Shown: positions 33,788-42,500, numbered from the stretch's first letter. The stretch: 64,000 nucleotides of DNA from Photobacterium leiognathi (GCF_030685535.1 NZ_CP131601.1:806001-870000); one strand, 5' to 3'. Numbers and translations are program-made. The notes: a model not told the origin generated them from the letters alone.

Positions 33788-34327
33788 TTAGAATCGTGCG
33801 TTAACAATAGGGAATACAGGTAAGCTCTTGCTTACGAAAGTACCAGATTTGTCGTAGTTAATTAGACCAATCTGAATACCTTTATTGATATGATCGGTTG
33901 CGTTTACTAAACCAAACTGAAGGCCATTTAGTGAGCCTGCGTAGTTAAACGTACCAAATTGTGCGCCAGTGAAGTTACCAGCAGTGTAGTTTACAGCACC
34001 AAAGTCAGCACCTTTCGCATTACCATCGTTCCAGTTAGCTAGACCGAATTCAAGACCTGTCATCATTGAGCGAGTACGGTTTACACCGAATGCAAGACCA
34101 AAGTTTAAACCCTTAAACGTATCGATATCAGAAAGACCTAATAGAGAAAAGTTCACACCTGTTACAGAACTAGTGTGACCGTATAAAACGTTTAAACGAG
34201 CGCCAGTGACGTTACCTGAAGGTAAATTAACGCCAGGTACAGAAAGCTGAACTGGAGTATTAGCCATTGCTGCAGCAGGGGCAAGAAGAGCAGCAGAAAC
34301 AATAATCGATGCTAATTTCATTTTCAT
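33788..34327 (-). CDS. exported glycine/asparagine-repeat protein, copy 2 (LA_2272-like)
   Basis: 179 residues, signal peptide to AMA-NTP, mature repeats as in copy 1 (SLLGLSDIDTFKGLNFGLAFG, MTGLEFGLANWND, AKGADFGAVNYTA, LNGLQFGLVNAT, NKGIQIGLINYD). It and copy 1 are a duplicated pair separated by tRNA-Ala and their own terminators. Ribosome site AGGAC lies before the ATG. Upstream about 300 bases are AT-rich and hold its promoter but no other gene. Confidence 0.65.
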   Translation of the reverse strand: MKMKLASIIVSAALLAPAAAMANTPVQLSVPGVNLPSGNVTGARLNVLYGHTSSVTGVNFSLLGLSDIDTFKGLNFGLAFGVNRTRSMMTGLEFGLANWNDGNAKGADFGAVNYTAGNFTGAQFGTFNYAGSLNGLQFGLVNATDHINKGIQIGLINYDKSGTFVSKSLPVFPIVNARF

Positions 34328-34626
34328 AAAAAAGTCCTAAGCAAATACACAACATGAGAGTTATGAAGTGATTGCAGTATATACACAAAACAATAAAAAA
34401 CAATGTTCAAATGTTGTAAGTTAATGTTTCAAAAAGAGCTTGTCAGATTTATATTACTCTGATTTAAAACAGGAAAATATCGAGTTCTGTAAGAAGTAAG
34501 TGAGTTTTTGTAATGGCAATAAATGTAATTAACAGCAGCTATTGATAGTGTGAATATGGCGTTAATCTAGAGAATGAAATATTCAAAGGATGATAAATAA
34601 GAAGCAGAAATAGTGACTTTAGAAAT

Positions 34627-34647
34627 GAAAAAAGCCAACCTTTCGGC
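34627..34647 (-). other. far half of the old tRNA-Arg terminator, split by an IS
   Basis: Joining 34627-34647 to 36161 recreates, on the minus strand, GAAAAGCCA, a short loop and TGGCTTTTTTC, a terminator that would directly follow the tRNA-Arg 3' end fragment at 36172. The IS insertion separates the two arms. Confidence 0.7.
34638..34647. repeat. target-site duplication, left copy
   Basis: ACCTTTCGGC, identical to 36151-36160. Ten bases, one more than Tn5 normally makes; one base could be coincidence. Confidence 0.85.
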
Positions 34648-36150
34648 CTGTCTCTTGATCACAAGTCATTGTGTTCAAGAGACTTAGCTAGTTCATATCC
34701 TTCAAGGATGGTTTGTAACCTAAACCATCCTTGCCATAATGTCTTTACAGAAGCGCGACCCGTCCGCTTGGTATCTTTCCAACCACCTAACCGTGCAATA
34801 CTTTTGTAAGCCCACGATATATTTGGTGCTTCTTTGGGCAGCTTTTTCTTCTCCAATTTTAACCACATAAGCTTCCACGCTTTACCTTTTAACACCCGTT
34901 CACAACAGCTACTAGATAACTCTTTAGATTCGTTCATAAATCTTAACTGGAGTAAACGAGTAGCAATAAATGCCAAAATAACACTGAGCCTTTCTAAGTT
35001 ATCTTTACTTTGCATTCTCAGTTGTTCAACTTGCGTGCCTTCACTTTTCCAAACCTTGTGAAAATCTTCTATCAGCCAACGACGCTCATAATAACTGACG
35101 ATGTTAAGTGCTTCCTCTTTGTTCGTTACAGGCTCTGATGTCAGTAAATGCCATGCGAGCTTGTCGTCACTCTCACCTTGCTCTATACATCCAACATAGT
35201 AGAGAGAGATATTATCGAACTCTTTTTTATTAGCGGGAGACTTAAGTGTCACGGGAGCATATTTGATGTCTAGATGAGCCGTGCGGGACTTACGACCGCC
35301 TTTTTGCGGTATTTTTAGCTCTTTGCTTCCTGCTGATAACAACTTGGAAGCGTAGTCATAAAGACGATTATCATGCTCCTCGATACAGCGACTTTGCATT
35401 GAGCGAACGATAAATCGTTGTTGTTGCTCGTGCTTGTAAGTGAGGTACTCGAATAAATCGGCTTCTCTATCACATACAGAAATAACCTCTGACATTTTCT
35501 CGCCTAGTCGCTCTGCAACATGGCGAGATGCTTGTTCCCATTTATAACTTTCTTTTTCTTTGTATGGTCGAGTTGCATGCTGGTGTCTTTGACCACGTTT
35601 TTCAATATCTCGGGTCCAGCGTTGTTGTTCGATTAAACCAACTACAGTGTGAGTTTCGGGAGCAAAAAGCAACGTTGAATGAACGAACATTGCTCGGTGT
35701 CGATTACCTTGATTGGAATGCCCGAGTGTATCTTGTATGCTGTGATGTGAGTAACTTAGAGAAGTGGTATCTTCCAATGCAAGCAGTGTTTGTTGTTCAA
35801 AAGCTTCTTGTGCTGTGACATAGAATCCAGCTTCTGCAATATCTTCTGCTTTGATTTGGTCATTACGAATAAAGCGATAAGCCCCTTCCATATCGGCTGG
35901 GGAGATGATGAGTTTTGAGATAGGGATACCAGGTTGTTCAGCCAGAGAGGTAGCTAGAGCAACGAGTCTTTGAGTGCGTCTTGGGTCATTAAGATCGGCT
36001 TGACCGAATTGTTTTTGAGCCCAAAGAGTTGGTTCTATATAGGTCATCATAATCATCCTTATCATTGCTTAGATGATCAGATCATGAAACATAAAATTAG
36101 TTCAAAAAAATCCCCAAGCATTGGCTTAGGGATTTGTGTATAAGAGACAG
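34648..36150 (-). mobile_element. IS4-family insertion sequence, IS50/Tn5 group
   Basis: 1503 bp. The left end reads CTGTCTCTTGATCACAAG and the right end, on the minus strand, CTGTCTCTTATACACAAA; they match at 14 of 18 positions. The left end shares its first 14 bases with the Tn5 inside end, and the right end shares 16 with the Tn5 mosaic end. Flanked by a 10-bp duplication. One full-length transposase gene, so it is probably still active. Confidence 0.93.
34659..36050 (-). CDS. IS4-family (Tn5-like) transposase
   Basis: About 463 residues of DDE transposase resembling Tn5 Tnp along its length: LNDPRRTQRLVALA near the start, catalytic Asp in LALEDTTSLSY (about 92), Asp in SVCDREADLFEYL (about 193), and the YREK signature YERRWLIEDFHKVWK with the catalytic Glu (about 322). 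The C-terminal SWAYKSIARLGGWKDTKRTG dimerisation region is intact. Several ATGs cluster at the start; 36050 has AAGG six bases upstream, and the frame is open to 36065. Confidence 0.93.
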   Translation of the reverse strand: MMTYIEPTLWAQKQFGQADLNDPRRTQRLVALATSLAEQPGIPISKLIISPADMEGAYRFIRNDQIKAEDIAEAGFYVTAQEAFEQQTLLALEDTTSLSYSHHSIQDTLGHSNQGNRHRAMFVHSTLLFAPETHTVVGLIEQQRWTRDIEKRGQRHQHATRPYKEKESYKWEQASRHVAERLGEKMSEVISVCDREADLFEYLTYKHEQQQRFIVRSMQSRCIEEHDNRLYDYASKLLSAGSKELKIPQKGGRKSRTAHLDIKYAPVTLKSPANKKEFDNISLYYVGCIEQGESDDKLAWHLLTSEPVTNKEEALNIVSYYERRWLIEDFHKVWKSEGTQVEQLRMQSKDNLERLSVILAFIATRLLQLRFMNESKELSSSCCERVLKGKAWKLMWLKLEKKKLPKEAPNISWAYKSIARLGGWKDTKRTGRASVKTLWQGWFRLQTILEGYELAKSLEHNDL

Positions 36151-36160
36151 ACCTTTCGGC
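36151..36160. repeat. target-site duplication, right copy
   Basis: ACCTTTCGGC, identical to 34638-34647, directly abutting the IS right end. Confidence 0.85.
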
Positions 36161-36171
36161 TGGCTTTTCAT

Positions 36172-36220
36172 AATATGGCGCTCCCTACTGGAGTCGAACC
36201 AGTGGCCTTCCCCTTAGGAG
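36172..36220. repeat. attL: 49-bp copy of the tRNA-Arg 3' end
   Basis: Identical over 49 bases to 50570-50618. It covers the 3' part of tRNA-Arg(CCT) from the anticodon loop to CCA plus four bases beyond. It is a remnant, not a tRNA: the 5' half is missing. Confidence 0.95.
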
Positions 36221-36431
36221 TCGAATTAAAGCGATATTTCATTTCATTTTATTTAATTTCAATCTGTTTAATAGTCATTAAAAATCATAATCTTACGTTG
36301 ATAATCGTGTTTTATAGTATTACTTTGTTTTGCATACTATTACACGCTAACTACACCTATTACGTCACTAACTGCACAGGTTACTGCACCTAGTTATACG
36401 AAGTTAGCGTTATATTTTATGTGAGGTTGTA

Positions 36432-37724
36432 ATGCTGACTGCTACAAAAATTAAAGGGTTTAAAACAAACAAGTCTTTTGACTACCTGTGGGATAAGACA
36501 AATCAACGTGGATGTGGTCGTTTAGGCGTTCGTTGTTATTCGTCTGGTTCAAAAGTGTTTGTTTTCCGTTTTTTCGTAAATGGTCAACGTTACTTCATCC
36601 AACTGGGCGCATTTCCACAAATGGCATTAGATACAGCCCGTACGCTAGCTCAAAGCTATGGTGGGATGTTGAAAGAAGGACTCAATCCAAAGGAAGAGTT
36701 AGAAAAAGAACGTGAAGCAAAAGAGCAAGCAGAGAAAGAAGTTGAGCGATTAAAGAATTTAGAAAATAAGCTTGGTAGTTTAGAGCAGTTAGTTGATAGC
36801 TATACTAAACAAATGGTGTTAGACGGCAAACGAACAAGTGAGCGGGTAAAAAAGGCTATTCAAACAGATGTTTATCCAGTAATTCCACCAGCAACCAAAG
36901 CTAAAGATATTACACCTCATGATATCAAATTGGTTTTAGCTAAAATGATACAGCGTGGTGCAAGCTCTCAAAGTAACAAGGTTCGTTCGTACTTACATGC
37001 CGCATTTAATCATGCATTAAAGCATGATAATGATCCTGCCAATATGTGCATCGAAACATTATTTAATGTGACATTTAATCCAGTAACTCCCGTTCCTAAA
37101 CAATCACATGCTGATAGAGTTGGTGAGCATTGGCTTAAATGGGATGAATTACGTTTATTATTGAGTTCTGAATCAGCACAGTATTTTGATGAGGACATTC
37201 ACATTCTTATCAAGCTTTGTGTGTATTTAGGCGGTCAACGTCCTTATGAAGTGATGGCTACTCGTTGGAATTGCGTTGATTTTGATAATGCATCATTTGA
37301 AATTGCGAGTGACGTGTCTAAAAACTATAAAGCCAACTTAATACCATTAACGGATACAGCTTATTCACTGTTACGTCGATTGAAAGAGATCAGCGGTGAT
37401 AGTGTTTATCTTTTCCCTAGAGATAGTGCTTCAGGACATTTAGACCCAAATTATCTTTCCAGAAAAATCCGTAAGTTTTGTATGGACACTGAGTTTAATA
37501 AGTTTGTGCCAAGGGATTTACGTCGCACTGTGAAGACACTAGCAGGGGAGCTTGGCATATCAAAAGAGATAAGAGATCGCATTCAAAACCACTCAATGAA
37601 TGATGTTAGCTCTAAACACTATGACCGTTATGATTACTTTAAAGAGAAGCGTGTTGCTCTTGAGCGTTGGGAAGCGAAATTAAATGAGAATGAGGTCAGT
37701 AACGTTATTTCTCTGTTTGGTTGA
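36432..37724 (+). CDS. site-specific tyrosine integrase (DUF4102/P4 type)
   Basis: 430 residues. The N-terminal DUF4102 arm-binding domain (about 1-95) holds GRLGVRCYSSGSKVFVFRF and YIQLGAFPQMALDTAR-like features; a coiled Lys/Glu stretch follows (about 95-125), then core-binding and catalytic domains. Catalytic Arg is in GGQRPYEVMATRW (about 275); box II reads PRDLRRT, with Arg in place of the first His, a common variant in this family; then QNHSMNDVSSKHYDRYDY with His and the nucleophile Tyr. It sits 212 bases inside attL and is the obvious recombinase for the tRNA-Arg att sites. Confidence 0.93.
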   Translation: MLTATKIKGFKTNKSFDYLWDKTNQRGCGRLGVRCYSSGSKVFVFRFFVNGQRYFIQLGAFPQMALDTARTLAQSYGGMLKEGLNPKEELEKEREAKEQAEKEVERLKNLENKLGSLEQLVDSYTKQMVLDGKRTSERVKKAIQTDVYPVIPPATKAKDITPHDIKLVLAKMIQRGASSQSNKVRSYLHAAFNHALKHDNDPANMCIETLFNVTFNPVTPVPKQSHADRVGEHWLKWDELRLLLSSESAQYFDEDIHILIKLCVYLGGQRPYEVMATRWNCVDFDNASFEIASDVSKNYKANLIPLTDTAYSLLRRLKEISGDSVYLFPRDSASGHLDPNYLSRKIRKFCMDTEFNKFVPRDLRRTVKTLAGELGISKEIRDRIQNHSMNDVSSKHYDRYDYFKEKRVALERWEAKLNENEVSNVISLFG

Positions 37725-37756
37725 TTGTTACTTAGGTCACTTTTGTTGATGTAAAT

Positions 37757-37802
37757 AAAAAGCCAGACGATAAGTCATAAAGACAAATGGTCTGGCTTTA
37801 CC
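37757..37802. terminator. hairpin terminator after the integrase
   Basis: AAAGCCAGA (37759-37767) pairs with TCTGGCTTT (37791-37799) with a 23-base loop. Confidence 0.6.
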
Positions 37803-38033
37803 CACCCCTATCCCATATTACTAAGGATTGTTTCGGTTACTTGGCTCACCGTTTTCACCTAGCCAGTGGCAAATCACTTAGTACCAGAAATGCCATAACA
37901 CGACCAAGTACCATTTAGGTGACTTGGTGGTGCAGCTCATGCTTTAGCATTTAAGTAAAGTTGCGTATCCAACTTTGTGTAGGAGATAAGTTCTCCTCGA
38001 ACTGTTTGAATTCTTGATTATCACCCAATTAAT
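37803..38033. other. gene-free stretch between the integrase and the XRE gene
   Basis: About 230 bases. Two small hairpins are possible, AAGTTG/CAACTT near 37970 and GGAGA-TAAGT-TCTCC near 37985, the latter just before the XRE stop on that strand. Arm-type integrase sites may lie here, but I cannot define any. Confidence 0.3.
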
Positions 38034-38720
38034 TCAAAGGTCAATAATATCGTTAGAGCAATAACCACGTTTAAGTAATAGCTGTCTGACAATGAACTTT
38101 AATGGAATGGTATCGTGATGTACTAATTTATCGATGTACTCTTCCGAATTGCGGTATGTAGATTCGATTGAATCGATCTTATCAATCAGTTGTTGTGGCT
38201 CTAAATTTTTAATCGTTTCGACTAACAGCCAGTTCGCTTCTTGAACACTATGCGAATTTTTCTTATTTAATAAATCACGAAAATTTGAACCATCATTATT
38301 GAGACCAACTTTCTTTTGTTTTATAAGATGAAATTTATTACCTGAGTTGACAATTATAATTCTAAATAAGCCTGTTTTTTGCATTGGCTGTGGATTGTAT
38401 CTTCTGTAATTTAGTGTGTGAGTTAAGACAATTTCACCTTCTATTTTGTGATACGTAAATTCATGCTGATTTTCACTTTCACTATAAAAAAGATGTTCCA
38501 TTTTACGTTTAAGTAAATGCTCAAATTCATTAATGAAAAACTGTACTTGCCGTTCTGTTGCCAGTGCTTTTCCATTACGCCACTTAGAAACTTGCCCCTC
38601 AGATGAGAATCCTGCCTTTTCTGCTATATCTTTATTTGTATAACCATTTTCGATAGCCAGTCTGATTAATTGCTTTGTGTAGCGGTACTTTTTTTGGGGC
38701 TTTTCTTTTTGTTCTGTCAT
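38034..38720 (-). CDS. XRE-type DNA-binding regulator of the island
   Basis: 228 residues from ATG 38720 (an ATG at 38735 is also possible). N-terminal helix-turn-helix of XRE type: TKQLIRLAIENGYTNKDIAEKAGFSSEGQVSKWRNGKALATERQ (about residues 15-57), in which KAGFSSEGQVSKWRNG is the recognition part. The rest is unrecognised and mixed alpha/beta; it may be an effector-sensing or dimerisation domain. Last gene of a three-gene minus-strand unit with two tiny genes. A perfect GCTGGTGG-N7-CCACCAGC palindrome lies just upstream, and the same half-sites recur before hsdM and the HGG gene, so this protein is the natural candidate to bind them. Confidence 0.75.
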   Translation of the reverse strand: MTEQKEKPQKKYRYTKQLIRLAIENGYTNKDIAEKAGFSSEGQVSKWRNGKALATERQVQFFINEFEHLLKRKMEHLFYSESENQHEFTYHKIEGEIVLTHTLNYRRYNPQPMQKTGLFRIIIVNSGNKFHLIKQKKVGLNNDGSNFRDLLNKKNSHSVQEANWLLVETIKNLEPQQLIDKIDSIESTYRNSEEYIDKLVHHDTIPLKFIVRQLLLKRGYCSNDIIDL

Positions 38721-38743
38721 TGTCTTACTAATCATTGAAAATG

Positions 38744-38766
38744 GCTGGTGGATTGATGCCACCAGC
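38744..38766. promoter_or_regulatory. palindrome GCTGGTGG-N7-CCACCAGC
   Basis: Eight-base perfect arms at 38744-38751 and 38759-38766, between the 44-residue gene and the XRE gene. No T run follows, so it is more likely an operator or translation-control hairpin than a terminator. Confidence 0.6.
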
Positions 38767-38773
38767 AAAGTGC

Positions 38774-38908
38774 TTAATCACCTAAATAATCATCATTGTT
38801 TGGGTTATGAGCGTCAGCCCAATCATCCATATCAGCATCATTATTTGGGTTGTTGATATCTGACCAAAGATCCAATTCATCTTGTGACATATCAGAAGAA
38901 TCTAGCAT
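38774..38908 (-). CDS. 44-residue acidic protein
   Basis: Too short for most gene callers but preceded by AAGGAG six bases before the ATG. The product is highly acidic, has no cysteine, and carries two copies of an NPNND unit: LWSDINNPNNDADMDDW and ADAHNPNNDDYLGD. It follows the 46-residue gene by 10 bases, whose stop overlaps this gene's ribosome site. I recall similar paired tiny proteins in Vibrionaceae islands but can name no function. Confidence 0.7.
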   Translation of the reverse strand: MLDSSDMSQDELDLWSDINNPNNDADMDDWADAHNPNNDDYLGD

Positions 38909-38918
38909 ACCGTACTCC

Positions 38919-39059
38919 TTATTTTTTGCCTTGGAAACGTGAATTATTGGGATTTAGCTGATTGCTACGGTTATCTAATACTTTTTGATATGAGCTGTTC
39001 GTTCCTGATGTGCCTTTGTTGCTGTTACTTTGATTTGCTTTGTGATTATTATTTGCCAT
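38919..39059 (-). CDS. 46-residue basic Asn/Ser-rich protein
   Basis: Starts MANNNHKANQSNSNKGTSG, continues with SSYQKVLDNRSNQLNPNNSR and ends FQGKK. It is basic and low-complexity, and shares the NPNN element with the acidic 44-residue neighbour, so the two may interact. Start ATG at 39059 with AGG ten bases upstream. First gene of the unit; five helically phased GTGAT repeats lie 58-107 bases upstream. Confidence 0.65.
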   Translation of the reverse strand: MANNNHKANQSNSNKGTSGTNSSYQKVLDNRSNQLNPNNSRFQGKK

Positions 39060-39116
39060 GGTTTGTTACCTAATTGATTTCTTGGCGGTAACTTTATGAC
39101 TTTCAAAGATAAATGT

Positions 39117-39166
39117 TCAGTGATGATGTGGTGATAAATCAGTGATATTTAGTGATTATCAGTGAT
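39117..39166. repeat. five helically phased GTGAT repeats
   Basis: GTGAT begins at 39120, 39131, 39142, 39152 and 39162, spacings 11, 11, 10, 10; three copies are the longer TCAGTGAT. Same-face phasing is typical of cooperative operators or iterons. Located upstream of the tiny-gene/XRE unit. Confidence 0.7.
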
Positions 39167-39194
39167 ACGTAATCAACTAGCTGAAAAATGAACA

Positions 39195-39227
39195 ATAAAA
39201 AAGGCTATAGGTAAGTGCCTATAGCCT
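39195..39227 (-). terminator. terminator after hsdR
   Basis: GGCTATAGG (39203-39211), six-base loop, CCTATAGCC (39218-39226); the minus strand continues TTTTTTATTG. Confidence 0.92.
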
Positions 39228-39254
39228 CAAATATTATGATGTTCGGGTTTATTA

Positions 39255-42200
39255 CTACCCCTTCAACATATCAAACACGACACGGGCAAAGCCTTTCGCC
39301 AGTTCTGGGTTTGATAGGTACTGCATCATCATTTCTTGTTGTGCTTCATTGCTATCCATTACCGCATCATCAATTGCTTGAGGGAAGTCACCAAGCATGG
39401 CTTGTTCACGGGTATTGTTAGCAATCTGCGTCATCACAGCTTCGTTTTCAGATAACTTATCACGCACCGTAAAGGCATAGTTGATCATATCCTTATCGGT
39501 GAGGTTATCAGTAACGAAAAGCTCGTTTAAACGCTCTAGGATGCGAGATAAGAAGTCTTCTTTCTTATCCTTAGGCTTAGCTGTACCTACATCAGTTGTT
39601 GGCTCTAGCTTGTAATCCTCGGCATCTTCTTTGAGTTTGATGTCTTGTTCACGGATCTTTGATAAGCGGTAGTGGCTCATTTCCACGTTGCTTAAATCAA
39701 TCTCATCTTCTTGCACGTTTTGCTCATGCAGTAGGGGACGTAGATAACGGGCGAACAGGCTCAGTTTCTCTAGCTCTTTATCTTCATAATCAACAATCTG
39801 TGACATGAACTCAAAGAAGCGTACAAAGCTACCCAAGTCTTTCTTGAAGATCTCTAGGCGGTCTTTTTCCTGCTTACACTCTTTGAAGGCATTCTCAGCG
39901 TTAGCAATCAGTACTGCATCTTTGGTTTTCTTGGTGCGCTCGAACATCTCTTTAGATTGAATGTATGCTTCAATCGCTGATTTATAACGATGCTGCCAAC
40001 GTTCAACGGCTGGTTTACAGATGTTACTGACTGCTGCATTAGATTTTTTCTTGGTCAGGAAGGCAACACAGAATTGCTCGACTTCATTCCATAAGAAAAT
40101 ACCGCTTGAGCGTAGCTTCTCAAACAAATCAAACACAAGATTAGGGTTGGTAACATCCACCAGCTCAGCGGTTTGATAGTAAGGCTGGAACGCATTTAAG
40201 ATGTCGTCAGGCTCATTGAAGAAATCTAAAACGAATGTGCCGCATTCGGCTTTACCTGCATAGGTACGGTTCAAACGAGATAAGGTCTGAACACATTCCA
40301 CACCACCTAACGGTTTATCGACGTACATGGCACAAAGTTTTGGTTGGTCAAAGCCCGTTTGGAACTTGTTCGCCACCAGCATCACTTGGTAATCATCACT
40401 ATCAAACGCTTTACGCATATCCCGTTTTTTTAAGTTCGGGTTCATGTTGTTCTCAGTGAATTTCTGATTGAGTAATGCAACGCTGTCTGGATCGTTTTCG
40501 TTAAATTCCACTTCACCAGAGAATGCCACCATTGCTGCAATACGCTGATAACCATGCTCGGTAATGTATTTATCAAATGCCAGTTTATAGCGTACCGCTT
40601 CTTTACGAGAGCTCGTCACCACCATGGCTTTTGCCTGACCACCTAATAAGTGCATCACATGGTTTTTGTAATGCTCAACAATCACTTTTACTTTCTGTGA
40701 AATGTTGTAATCGTGCAAGCGTACCCACTGGTTAAGCTTGGTTTTGGCTTTCTTGCTGTCTACCTCTTTATCTGCGGCTTCCATCTTCTGAACCAGCTTA
40801 TATGCCACTTGATAGCTGGTGTAGTTCTTGAGTACGTCTAAGATAAAGCCTTCTTCGATTGCCTGACGCATAGAATACACATGGTAGGCGTGTGGCTTGT
40901 TGGTTTTCGACGCTGGTTCATCAGGATTTGGCAAGCGACCAAACAACTCTAAGGTTTTCGCTTTAGGTGTTGCAGTGAACGCATAGTAATTAAGATTATT
41001 ACTGTTCTTACGTGCCGCCATAGTTGCATCAAGAATATCTTCTGACGATAACATCACATCATCATCGGCTTCTTCGGTCATCAACACTTCTTTAAGCTGA
41101 CGAGCGGTAGAGCCGCTTTGTGATGAGTGGGCTTCATCGGCAATCACCGCATACTTACGCTGCTTTAAGCTCACGCTGTTTTCAATCGCACGCAGTACAT
41201 ACGGGAAGGTTTGAATCGTCACAATGATAATAGGTTGTGAGTTCTCTAGCGCAGCCGCCAGCTTTTCAGATTTAGAGCCGTCACCTTCTTTGTTGTTGAT
41301 GCGTCCTACCACACCATCAGCATGTTCAAACTGATAGATAGTATCTTGAAGCTGATCATCTAATACTGTGCGGTCTGTTACCACAATTACTGAATGGAAC
41401 TGCTTTTCACCTTGATCATCATAAAGGGTAGAGAGTTGGTGGGCTGTCCATGCAATGGAGTTTGATTTCCCCGAACCCGCACTGTGCTGAATGAGGTATT
41501 TATTACCTGTACCTTCAGCAATGGCTGCACCGATAAGTTTACGCACCACATCCCACTGATGGTAACGAGGGAAGATCAGGGTTTCTTTCTTGTACTTGCG
41601 TCCTTCCCAATCTTCTTTTTCTTCAATTTGCAAGTGAATGAAACTACCTAAGATTTTTAGTAAGTTCTCAGGCAGTAATACTTCATTCCACAGGTAATCA
41701 GTAGCGTAGCGGTTTTCATCTTCAGGTACATCGTTACCTTTACCACCTTCTTTTGTACCTTTGTTAAACGGCAGGAAGAAGGTGTCATCACCAGCGAGCT
41801 TGGTTGCCATGAAGACTTCGTATTGGCTGACAGCAAAGTGTACCAATGCACCACGTTTGAAGGTCAGTAATGGCTCTGGCTTTTTGGTTTCAGGATCTTT
41901 AGGTAAACGAGTTTGCTTGTATTGCTTAATGGCGTTGTGTACCGCTTGTTTGAACTCAGATTTCAGCTCAAGGGTTGAGACAGGTAAGCCATTGACAAAC
42001 AGCACCAAATCAATGCGCCACGCTTTAGCTTTTTTGCCCGTTAGGGCTAGGTGATCGGCAGTAGCATAAGGGCTATAAACTAACTCTGGCACAATACGGC
42101 AGATGTTTTGCTCATAACGAGCCAGTGTTTCAGGGTTGAGGTTGTGCTCTGGCTTAAACTGACACAGTGAGAAACGGGCATTACGAATCTTCAAGCCATG

Positions 42201-42500
42201 ACGAAGCACGCCTAATGTGCCGTAAGTGCGAGAAACTGCATCGGTGGCGTTGTTATCGGCTTTTTTCAGTTGTGCCACCAGCGCATCAAGGAAGTGACGC
42301 TCGGTGTCATTGGGGTACACTTTGGCAAACTTTTCCCATTCTTTGGGTTGGGTGGTTTGCACAAAGTGAAGTGTATCTTCGCAATATAATGCACGCTCAC
42401 GATCATAACGGTCAGGTTTACCAAGTTTCCAACCGTTAGCGACCATTTGAGCTATCATCTCATCCTGAAAAATACGTTCTTGAGTGGTGTCATTAGTCAT
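39255..42500 (-). CDS. hsdR: type I restriction enzyme, R subunit
   Basis: ATP-dependent translocase and nuclease of the HsdRMS complex. 1081 residues: N-terminal nuclease domain with WRIDLVLF...STLELKSEF (about 164-186, the D...ExK core), SF2 translocase with Walker A QHSAGSGKSNSIAW (about 341-354), DEAH box ADEAHSSQSG (about 459), TATPKAKTLELFG and a C-terminal motif VI region SRLNRTYAGK, then the HsdM-binding C-terminus. It is complete. Stop is TAG followed at once by TAA TAA. Its start overlaps the DUF262 gene by eight bases. Confidence 0.95.
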   Translation of the reverse strand: MTNDTTQERIFQDEMIAQMVANGWKLGKPDRYDRERALYCEDTLHFVQTTQPKEWEKFAKVYPNDTERHFLDALVAQLKKADNNATDAVSRTYGTLGVLRHGLKIRNARFSLCQFKPEHNLNPETLARYEQNICRIVPELVYSPYATADHLALTGKKAKAWRIDLVLFVNGLPVSTLELKSEFKQAVHNAIKQYKQTRLPKDPETKKPEPLLTFKRGALVHFAVSQYEVFMATKLAGDDTFFLPFNKGTKEGGKGNDVPEDENRYATDYLWNEVLLPENLLKILGSFIHLQIEEKEDWEGRKYKKETLIFPRYHQWDVVRKLIGAAIAEGTGNKYLIQHSAGSGKSNSIAWTAHQLSTLYDDQGEKQFHSVIVVTDRTVLDDQLQDTIYQFEHADGVVGRINNKEGDGSKSEKLAAALENSQPIIIVTIQTFPYVLRAIENSVSLKQRKYAVIADEAHSSQSGSTARQLKEVLMTEEADDDVMLSSEDILDATMAARKNSNNLNYYAFTATPKAKTLELFGRLPNPDEPASKTNKPHAYHVYSMRQAIEEGFILDVLKNYTSYQVAYKLVQKMEAADKEVDSKKAKTKLNQWVRLHDYNISQKVKVIVEHYKNHVMHLLGGQAKAMVVTSSRKEAVRYKLAFDKYITEHGYQRIAAMVAFSGEVEFNENDPDSVALLNQKFTENNMNPNLKKRDMRKAFDSDDYQVMLVANKFQTGFDQPKLCAMYVDKPLGGVECVQTLSRLNRTYAGKAECGTFVLDFFNEPDDILNAFQPYYQTAELVDVTNPNLVFDLFEKLRSSGIFLWNEVEQFCVAFLTKKKSNAAVSNICKPAVERWQHRYKSAIEAYIQSKEMFERTKKTKDAVLIANAENAFKECKQEKDRLEIFKKDLGSFVRFFEFMSQIVDYEDKELEKLSLFARYLRPLLHEQNVQEDEIDLSNVEMSHYRLSKIREQDIKLKEDAEDYKLEPTTDVGTAKPKDKKEDFLSRILERLNELFVTDNLTDKDMINYAFTVRDKLSENEAVMTQIANNTREQAMLGDFPQAIDDAVMDSNEAQQEMMMQYLSNPELAKGFARVVFDMLKG

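Noticed and set aside
36131..36150. Tagmentation adapter contamination at the sequence ending TATAAGAGACAG
   Set aside because: It is the end of a complete IS with a Tn5-like transposase, a matching opposite end and a target duplication, and the bases beyond the first 16 differ from the adapter.
36177..36220. A second tRNA-Arg gene
   Set aside because: Only the 3' half is present; it is the att remnant.
37560..37630. Integrase judged inactive because box II is RDLRR instead of HDLRR
   Set aside because: The Arg variant PRDLRRT is common in this integrase family, and the other catalytic residues are present.
39117..39166. CRISPR array
   Set aside because: Units are 5-8 bases with 10-11 base periodicity and no spacers or cas genes.
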